64,000 nucleotides of DNA. Origin: Larix kaempferi (lineage: Eukaryota > Streptophyta > Pinopsida > Pinales > Pinaceae). The stretch lies in assembly GCA_027924585.1 (NCBI GenBank), contig BSBM01001383.1, positions 1,153,001 through 1,217,000 of the forward strand, read 5' to 3'. The translations under genes and the position numbers were made by a program. Below, piece by piece: positions 56,508 to 64,000 of the stretch. The notes under the pieces are model-generated. The model was not told the DNA's origin. It saw only the letters and a program-made list of their open reading frames with translations, and searched no databases. Numbering within the stretch: the stretch's first letter is position 1; every line of letters begins with the position of its first letter.

Positions 56508-57936
56508 TGTAACGTCCCCTCCTACCATACTAGCTTGATAGAGAGGACGTGATGCTAAAACCGGGCAACTAGCCCCATAATTTTTAGCCAAGCATTCACA
56601 TACTATAAAAGACATATGGAATGTATAACTATAAGAAATATGCAGCGGAAAATAATATCAATTACACATTCCTCATACAATTCATCAAATAAATAATTGC
56701 AAGTTAACACAAGAGAATACTTATCTTAAACCAAGTAATCCCTGAGCAACCAACTACGCTTCTGCAACGTTCCACCCAACCGTAGGCTAGTGTGCTCCTT
56801 AATCTCTCAGCATCACTGCCACCCCCCGAGTTGGGCATGATCTCCACAAGGACAAAGGGGAAGATAGGCTCTCACATAGCCAAAGATACACCAGAATCAA
56901 CCAAGCCAATCAGCAGTTGGGTTTCTCAGGCTGCTAAGAGATGGGTAGAGGTGAATTACTAGGCTAGTGGCTCAACCACTGAGCTATGGATACTTCATTG
57001 GGCTCATCAAGCCAAATCTGTCCCCTTCCACTCCTGAATCTCCTGCTCACAGGTTCAAACTAAACAGGGAGGGACATAACAGCCAGAAATGCAAGTGCTG
57101 GGCATTTTTGCAGTAGGATTCCCAACGATGGGATTTCAGCCAGTTCAAAAAAACGTGGGAAAGCCCAAAGCGAAATTTGGAAAAAGGAAAAACAACCCTA
57201 GGTGCATAATCGTTTACAAAAAAACTTTCATGGGAATTTTGGGGCAAAAACGACCTCTATAAACCCCAGAAAATCGTGGTTCCCTTATCCCAGCCACTAT
57301 GCTAACCATAAACGAGTTCCCAGGCATGGAAGAATGCAGAAAAATGGTGAAAACGTGAAGGAAAAACCCTTGTTCGCCCCAGGCTGCGTGACAGAGGAAA
57401 GACTGTGGTTCAGAATGGCTTGCCGAAGGCAAAACGTGGGTGATTTCTTTCCTTGCAAGCAAAAATTTGAATTCCCAGATTGATGGCTTGCCCATACCCG
57501 AAATTGGCTTCCATACCTCATCATTTCCAAGGCATTAACTGCCTCAACCACTCTTGGAAGAATTTAATGATGGGGGCATAAGCCAAAATGGGTAGTTGGG
57601 ATCTCATGGGTTTTCTCATTGACACATGGATTGACTCCATTGGCTCAAGGGTTTGGTTATTTTTCCTCCCTATTCCCTGTAAGATCATGCCCCATCTCTT
57701 TGTTGCATTGCATAGCTGGTTGTGGGTTTTTTCATTAAAATTGCATATTTACATGATGTCTGAATTTACATTCTGCACGGCTAGCACAAGAACCATATGC
57801 ATCTATTCTAATTGCCGATACATAAAACGATAAATCAATGGCGGGGCCTTGGCCTTGAGCTCCTCACCATGACTAAATAACAATATTTACATCATTTACA
57901 ATATTAATGCAATGGGGTCAAGATGGGGACATTACA
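56508..57936 (-). repeat. 5' LTR of the inner element
   Basis: The plus strand reads TGTAACGTCCCCTCC ... GGGGACATTACA, 1,429 bp, partner of 49200-50626. Confidence 0.95.
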
Positions 57937-58736
57937 TTGGGAGAAGAGAACCACGATTTTCTGGGGGTTTATAGAGGTCATTTTTGCCCCAAAATGCCCA
58001 TGGACGTTTTTCTGTAAACGATATGCTCCTGGGGTTGTTTTCCCATTTTCCAATTTTTCGTTTTGGGCATTCCCACGTTTTCTGAACTGGTGGAATTCCC
58101 ATCGTTGGGCATCCTACTGCAAAAATGCCCAGCACTTGCATTTCTGGCTGTTATGTCCCTCCCTGTTTAGTTTGAACCTGTGAGCAAGAGATTCAGGAGT
58201 GGAAGAGAACAGATTTTGCTTGATGAGCCCAATGAAGTAGCTCAATGGTTGAGCCACTGGCCTAGTAATTCACTTCTGCCCCTCTCTTAGCAGCCTGAGA
58301 AACCCAACTGCTGATTGGCTTGGATGATTCTGGTGTATCCTTGGCTATGTGAGAGCCTATTTTCCCCTTTTTCCTTGTGGAGATCATGCCCAGCTCGGGG
58401 GGTGGCAGTGGTGCTGAGAGATTAGGGAGCACACTGGCCTACGGTTGGGTGGAACGTTGCAGAAGCGTAGCTGGTTGCTCAGGGATTACTTGGTTTAAGA
58501 TAAGTATTCTCCTTTGCTAATTTGATATTGCTTAAATTGATGAATGGCATGAAAATCTGGAATGTATGATGGATGTATATTGCAATCAAATTCTGCTGTG
58601 TATTCAAATGTTTATGCATTTGCATTTCTCCATCTATAATTTGTATGAATGCTTATTTGTTTAGGTATGGGACTAGATGTCCAGTATTATTATTAGCGTC
58701 CTCTCCATAGCCTTATAGGATAGGAGGGACATTACA
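57937..58736 (+). repeat. 3' LTR of the outer element, right part
   Basis: It continues 49199 after the inner element and ends GGAGGGACATTACA, then TTATA. Relative to the 5' LTR it lacks seven bases near 58237. Confidence 0.95.
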
Positions 58737-58741
58737 TTATA

Positions 58742-60000
58742 ACTCCTGAACAGTTGCCCTTTTACAAGATAGACAACTTCATGATGTTGTTGGTATCACA
58801 CAGCAGTTATTACATTCGATAAAATGTAAGAAGAAGAGAGCAATTCGACTTAAAATGGACTTAGAGAAGGCTTATGACAGAGTTAACTGGGACTTTTTGA
58901 GGATTGTTCTGATTCAAATAGGTGTTCCGTCATTAATTTTAAACTGGATCATGGCTTGTGTGAATACCATGAACATTGCAGTTCTTGTTAATGGTGCTCC
59001 TACTACTTTCTTCAGCTGCACCAGAGGTATTAGACAAGGTTGTTTGATGTCGCCCTTATTATTTCTGTTGGTGATCGATGGTTTGAGTAGGTTGATTACT
59101 CAAGAAAAAGTGGAGGGCAAGTTAAAAGGCATCAAAATTTCAAAGGATCTATATTTGACTCATATTCTATTTGTTGATGATGTTCTGATTGCTGGCATTG
59201 AGTCTGTTGAGGAATGGAGATTGCTGCAGGATATTATTATTCTTTTCTATAAGGCCTCTGGAATGCGGGTAAGTTTAAAGAAATCCTGTCTTTTTGAGAA
59301 CCTAATTGAGAGAGAAAGGTTGGTAGATATTCAAGCACTAATGCCATATAAATGCTGTAAGCTATCTGAGGGTTTCACTTATTTGGGATTTCACTTAAAA
59401 CCAAATGGTTATTTGATAAAAGATTGGGTTTGGCTCATTAAAAGATTTGAATCTAGAATTTCCCACTGGACTTATTGCTTGTTGTCTATTGGTGGTAAGC
59501 TAACCTTGGCGAAGTCTGTGTTGTTGGGAACCCCAGTTTACTGGTTCTCACTTCTTCCTGTGCCTTGTTCTGTCATTAATTCTCTCAGAAGACTTCTTTT
59601 TAAATTTTTGTGGACAGGAGGTCTGAAGAAAGCTTGTTTGTCTATGGTTGGATGGGAGAGGATTTCACTCCCTTTTATTTCTGGGGGTTGGGGGATCAAA
59701 GACCTGACTGTTTTCAGTGAGGCTTTGTGGTTAAAAAGCCCGTGGAGAGCTATTTATGGCAGTTCTCTCTATTCTAAAGTTATTCACCAGAAGTATATCA
59801 AAACAAAAATATCTTATTGGTTAAGGAAGCCAAGGAAGAAGGTCAGGGGGGTCTCTCCTATTTGGAATGGTTTCTTGAAAGTTTATTGTTGGTTTGCTTT
59901 TGAACTCTGCTGGAAAATTGGTACTGGTAAGGAAGTGGCCATTGGTGTTGATCCTATACTAGGATTAAAAGAATTTTATAAACTTCTCCTGAACTCATAA
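58742..60000 (+). pseudogene. LINE ORF2: reverse transcriptase, catalytic part
   Basis: Directly after the duplication it reads TPEQ, then a one-base frame slip near 58755, and QDRQLHDVVGITQQLLHSIK. The palm follows: LKMDLEKAYDRVNWDF, RGIRQGCLMSPLLFLLVIDG and the catalytic ILFVDDVLIAG near 59170. This family usually has Ala in F/YADD, and Val is less common. GMRVSLKKSCLF and YLGFHLKPNG fit the thumb. A frame change near 59990 leads into the next segment. Confidence 0.95.
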
Positions 60001-61170
60001 CTTTCTTGAAGAGGTCTAGACTGATCACGTTAAATTATATTGTAAAGAATGATTTGGGAGGTTATTGGTTGAATGTCGTGGATCTTCAATTGCCACCCTG
60101 GTTGGCTCAAGAATGGGAGACTTATATTCATGGACTTAATGTAGTAGGTATTCGACTTAGCAGTGATGAAGATGTGGTGGTTTGGGGCGGCAATGAAGCT
60201 TCAAGAAATATTACTGCTCATACTACTTACAATTGCATTATCAAATGTAGGTGTATCTATCCCAATCACTGGTGGTATAAGAAAATATGGCATTGGCTTA
60301 TGTCGCTTAAGCTTAAATGTTTCAGTTGGTTTCTGTTACAAGATAGGTTAAAGACGTGGGATAATCTGTCTATGATGGGTTGGATAGGCCCCAGCTTTTG
60401 TATTCTCTGCAAATATAGCTCGGAATCTGCTTTACATCTCTTTGCAGAATGTTCTTTCACATTGGAGTTATGGGAGAAATTTTACCAGTCCTTTGGTATC
60501 ACGGTTAGGTGGAAGGGATCCAATCTAGTTTGTTGTTTGCAGGAGTGGATGAAAAATTGTAAAGAGTATTTGACACTACCAATCTTCATTTGCTGGACCA
60601 TTTGGTTAGTTAGAAACAAGGCTACATTTGATGATCACAAGCCAGATGTGGATGGCACATTTAATCTTGTTCTGTCTCATTTTCTGCAGTATCAGATTGA
60701 GTCTTTGACTCCAGTTCAGAGAAAGGTTGGCAATTTCCAATTTATAGTTGATAATCCTGTTCGATTTTTTGATGGAGCTACAAATTTGGGAAATTGTGGA
60801 GCTAGAGGGGTGATTTATCTAAATCAAATGCACTATTATACTCTCCGTTTGAAATGTGGCAGAGGTTCCAACATGAAAGCAAAACTATTTGCTCTGTGGT
60901 GTGTCGCTCGTGTTGCTAATATTTTTGGATTAGTAAAGGTAAAGATCTTTGGGGACTCTCGCGTTACCATCAAATGGGCTCAAGTTGAATATGACCTTAA
61001 TGTTTTAAATCTTGTTAGTTGGTGTAACAGAGTTAAGAAAGAACTTGGTACTTTCAGTTCTATTTAACTTTGGAACATATATTCAGAGAATTTAATGATT
61101 AGGCAGACAAGTTATCAAAGGTGGCACTTGAAGGCGAAGAGGATATTTTATTTTGGGATGAATTCTGGGA
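60001..61170 (+). pseudogene. LINE ORF2: zinc-binding C-terminus and RNase H
   Basis: ITFLKRSRLITLNYIVKND begins the segment. KKIWHWLMSLKLKCFSWFL, then FCILCKYSSESALHLFAECS (CX2C...HX4C), is the zf-RVT domain. The RNase H domain reads FFDGATN, SNMKAKLFALW and VKIFGDSRVTIKW. The Glu normally in the second motif is Lys here, whereas the truncated copy at 33660 still has it. TAA at 61065 breaks the frame before HIFREFND and ADKLSKVALEG, the last acidic motif. Confidence 0.92.
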
Positions 61171-61392
61171 GAATCAGTTGATTGATTTGGGTTCCCTTAA
61201 TTTTCTGAACTGATCTAGCATTGGGCTCTTTTTTATTTTTGTCTGTTAATGCTACTTTGCTTATTTTGTATGATCAGGACTCTCACTGATGATGAGTTTA
61301 TTTTGTAAGATCAGCTATTCTTGGTTACAATCATATACTATTTGATTCAGATATTGAATAACAATAATATGCTTTTTTTCGCAGGAAAAAAA
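61171..61392 (+). other. LINE 3' untranslated region and terminal hairpin
   Basis: The 3' end reads ATATGC, then TTTTTTTC-GCAG-GAAAAAAA, a perfect T/A hairpin with a four-base loop whose 3' arm is the A-run. The truncated LINE at 34200 ends the same way. Confidence 0.8.
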
Positions 61393-61396
61393 ACAA

Positions 61397-61436
<40 letters not shown>

Positions 61437-62959
61437 AAAATTAAAATATTAAAAACAAATAAATTTTTAATTTTTAATTAATTAATGATTGAGTAAAATT
61501 ATTCCTATCCCACATAGATTGAGTTTCAAGATTTTAAAATTCTATTTATTATATATTAAAAAAATCAATTTTAAGAAATTTTATTATATATAAAAAAAAT
61601 CATTTAAAAATATAAAATTTTAAGATTTTATTTATTTATAAAATTTTATTTATTATATATTAAAAAAATCAATTTTAAATTTTTTTATCATATATAAAAA
61701 TAATCATTTAAAAATATAAAATTTTAAGATTTTATTTATTATATATTAAAAAAATCAATTTAAAGAAATTTTACCATATAATAATATAATAAAATAATCC
61801 GTATAAGATTTCAATAAAAAGGTTAAATCATCCAACAAGATGGTGGACCCCATGCATCTTAGGTAAATGAGTACGTAAACGGAAAAACAATTTAGCTAGA
61901 TATTAGGCCGACTTTAAGCAGAACCGGACTTTAAGTCAATTTTGTAGTTAGAAGAAAATATGATTTGCAAACCATTCTCCAAGTTCAACTCACTTTGTGT
62001 AATGACTTGAATTGTCTTTTAGAGTTTTTGGAATTTCAATTCAATTTTACAGTAGCATATACATTTCACTTGTGGTTGATAAGCCACACTTTAAGTGTTG
62101 TTAAAAAAATATATGTTAATTGTTTTTTATATGTAGTTGTAGTTGTAATCATCTGTTCTACAAATTACCTGTTATCTGGATACATGACCTACTAGTTATC
62201 CATGTATTAACTACCGGTTATTTTTTATATATTTTTTAATAATTGTTTATTTTGAATTTGGAACAATGCCCATAAAATCAATTTGGATAGTACACTTGTC
62301 TCATCCTCTTGCAATCTAGGAAAAACATACTTGCTAGGGCGTGGGATAAACGCCAACCAAAACGCCCCGTTGTTCCAACGTATTTCTTACTAAATCCGAT
62401 CAAAATCTTGATGAAAATTGCAGTTTGTGCAATTATGCAATTTCAATAATCACAAATATCTGTCCTAGACTAAATGACAGGTTTCGAAACTATCCAAATC
62501 TTTTGAGAATGGAAATTGCACTTATAGTCATTCTTCCCTTGTTGGATTCCGACAGATATGGGGCGATCTAGTTGTCTCATATACTTCTCCTACTTGGTAG
62601 TCCACCCCAAACTCTCAAATATAAACACCTATCCATGTATGTAAAAATACTCAAGTAATTTGATAGAGACATATTATTTTATTATGGAAAAAGTAATAAC
62701 TATACATGTCAGGTCATTTTTTTTAATTATTATGGAAAAAGTGATAACTATACATGTCATGTAAGTATAAACTTTCAAATTAATTTACTTATGATTTTAG
62801 CATTATAATTATTAACTAGGATTGTGGTGGTTATTTATCATAAATGGCTATTGCATAAAAGTTTGTTCACTTAGGTTATTACTAGCCCTCATTATTTAAT
62901 TACTATATTCATTCGGTTATGTGATGTGCTAATTGCTAAATATTGTCTTCCAATTCATG
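61393..62959. other. AT-rich spacer with microsatellite and tandem repeats
   Basis: 61403-61432 is a pure (AT)n run. At 61545, 61649 and 61735 starts TTTATTATATATTAAAAAAA, giving about three 86-104-bp units. GTGATAACTATACATGTCA near 62741 repeats AGTAATAACTATACATGTCA near 62691. No gene is seen. Confidence 0.6.
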
Positions 62960-63785
62960 AGATTCACTATGTCCACTCTACCTCACTATCATTGTCAAAC
63001 TGTTTTCCAAATGGGGGATCAACTTTATGGAGTGTCATCCTACATCCAACGATAGCCACTAGTACATCATTGTATATATCGACTATCTTATGAAGTGGGT
63101 CAAAGCCATGCCAGAATTCCACTGCTCAATTCTCTTGAGAATAATTTGCACCATTAAATTTATTTTCACATGTACTGTCACATTGTTGTATCTATTTCAT
63201 GTGTGCAGGTGTTTTATTCAAGACCAATTTTTCTCTCCATTTCAACCAAGCTCATTATTAACCTCTTCAATTATACTTTTTCAAAATGGCATATAGACAT
63301 CATAACAATTATGTCTATGTTGCATTTATTTGTTTGATCCCCCAAAAATGTGCCTTTACGCTCCCCCCACCTTGAAAAGTAACATCACCCATTCAAGTTG
63401 AATTAATCTCTTTCCTGATAGTAGTACTCCACCTCCATGGATAATTTCTATTTCACTTGAGAATCCTTCCCATGCTTGATGGAAATTCATTATTGCATCA
63501 AGGAGTTTCATACACATTGGTGGTTATTATGTCTTAGATAATTTTGAAGACACCCATACAAGCATGTATCTCAGTTTCAAGACCTCAAGTGTTAGTCAAC
63601 CTTCATTTGAATCCCTACATGTTCCAACACCACACCCTTTTGGAGTCCCTTTTGTTGCAGTTCTGTGCTCCCTTAGGTGTTATTGTTGCCCCACAAGATC
63701 ATCAACTAATGACACTCTTTCTAGTCATTGAAGTTATCTTAATCCACGTAGAAAGTGGTGCTCAAATCTAGCCCCAATTGCCAAT
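62960..63785 (+). pseudogene. Decayed Ty3/gypsy integrase region, family copy 2
   Basis: Near 63062 the frame reads YIIVYIDYLMKWVKAMPEF, the same integrase-core segment as copy 1 near 11100. It aligns to 11007-11500 and then jumps near 63440 to sequence equal to 12630-12940, so about 1.1 kb present in copy 1 is missing. It ends at AGCCCCAAT, where copy 1 continues differently. Confidence 0.75.
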
Positions 63786-64000
63786 TTCTAGGATTTTCCA
63801 CCACAGTGCCAGTCCTTTTTCATACTGGATGTGACCTAGATCAAATATAGGATTTTCCACCACAGTGCGAGTCCTTTTTCATACTGGATGTGACCTAGAT
63901 CAAATCTAGGATTTTCCACCACAGTGCCAGTCCTTTTTCATACTGGATGTGACCTAGATCAAATCTAGGATTTTCCACCACAGTCCCAGTCCTTTTTCAT
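63786..64000. repeat. 59-bp tandem repeat running off the window
   Basis: GGATTTTCCACCACAGTG(C/T) starts at 63791, 63850, 63909 and 63968, exactly 59 apart. Each unit continues AGTCCTTTTTCATACTGG and ATGTGACCTAGATCAAAT. The four units are almost identical, so the array is young or homogenised. It is absent from the matching place in copy 1 (12940). Confidence 0.97.

Larger units (their letters stand above)
49200..57936 (-). mobile_element. Inner pol-less LTR retrotransposon, same family, opposite orientation
   Basis: It is 8.7 kb, bounded by LTRs of 1,427 bp (49200-50626, its 3' LTR) and 1,429 bp (56508-57936, its 5' LTR), with an exact primer site and a polypurine tract. The target duplication is CTGGG on the left (49195-49199) and TTGGG on the right (57937-57941); one base has mutated. 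The undisturbed LTR at 41450 reads GGCTGGGAGAAGAG, confirming the insertion point. The near-equal LTRs suggest it is the younger of the two. Confidence 0.93.
40799..58736 (+). mobile_element. Outer pol-less LTR retrotransposon (LARD-like), with TTATA target duplication
   Basis: It is bounded by LTRs (40799-42246; 48554-49199 continued at 57937-58736) with TG...CA ends and perfect TTATA duplications (40794-40798 and 58737-58741). It has a primer site at 42250 and a polypurine tract at 48541. The 6.3-kb interior has no protease, reverse transcriptase or integrase, so it must depend on another element. The interior holds a 31-bp array, a homopolymer run with two GC hairpins, conserved small ORFs and a broken gag-like gene. 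A second copy is inserted in its 3' LTR. Confidence 0.93.
35200..61392 (+). mobile_element. L1-type LINE, nearly full length, split by later insertions
   Basis: Removing the two insertions (37661-39433 and 40799-58741) leaves about 6.5 kb: 5' region, ORF1 (gag-like), ORF2 (endonuclease, reverse transcriptase, zinc-binding C-terminus, RNase H) and a 3' end with an A-run at about 61386-61392. The 5' end near 35200 is estimated from the change out of AT-rich DNA into GC-richer sequence (TAGCAGTGAGGATAACAC). The copy is inactive, with stops and frame changes in both ORFs. No convincing target-site duplication was found, although AATTATAT-like sequence flanks both ends. Confidence 0.9.

Overview
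This is plant nuclear DNA: AT-rich, repeat-dominated and gene-poor. The evidence is initiator-Met-tRNA primer sites of LTR retrotransposons, a chromodomain integrase, a Tnt1-like copia element, plant LINEs, a jasmonate-type bHLH relic and a four-exon plant 2-oxoglutarate oxygenase. The thinly spread genes and old, diverged elements would suit a large gymnosperm-like genome, but that is inference. The window holds one gene that looks functional; almost everything else is transposon or decayed sequence.

Layout. 1-3645: 3' end of a Ty3 chromovirus (integrase, chromodomain, polypurine tract, LTR). 3980-4770: about ten units of a ~74-bp tandem array. 4880-6740: a minus-strand Ty3 remnant (gag start, leader, primer site). 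9032-9126: a tRNA-derived SINE with a perfect 12-bp target duplication. 10985-13500 and 62960-63785: two decayed copies of one Ty3 family; the second runs into a 59-bp tandem repeat that reaches the window end. 13933-19287: a complete but dead Ty1/copia element with 5-bp target duplications. 21087-22694: a bHLH (JAM-like) pseudogene. 23000-30780: very AT-rich, with microsatellites and a LINE relic. 30782-32358: the 2OG-Fe(II) oxygenase gene. 32757-32860: a foldback element. 33620-34217: a 5'-truncated LINE.

35200-61392 is one L1-type LINE opened by later insertions. A solo LTR (37661-39428, duplication GAGGG) sits in its endonuclease. A large LTR element without recognisable pol (40799-58736, duplication TTATA) sits in its reverse transcriptase. 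A second copy of that same family (49200-57936, opposite orientation) sits inside the 3' LTR of the first. Order of events: LINE, then solo-LTR element and outer element (relative order unknown), then inner element.

The nested family is the most interesting system here. It has ~1.43-kb LTRs, an initiator-Met primer site, a leader made of a strict 31-bp quasi-palindromic array, a homopolymer run with two perfect GC hairpins, small ORFs kept open in both copies, and a gag-like zinc-knuckle protein placed just before the polypurine tract. Its 3' end closely matches that of the chromovirus at the left edge, which may mark the type of element that mobilises it. A second recurring theme is many two-copy tandem duplications whose periods cluster near 41-45 and 64-68 bp.
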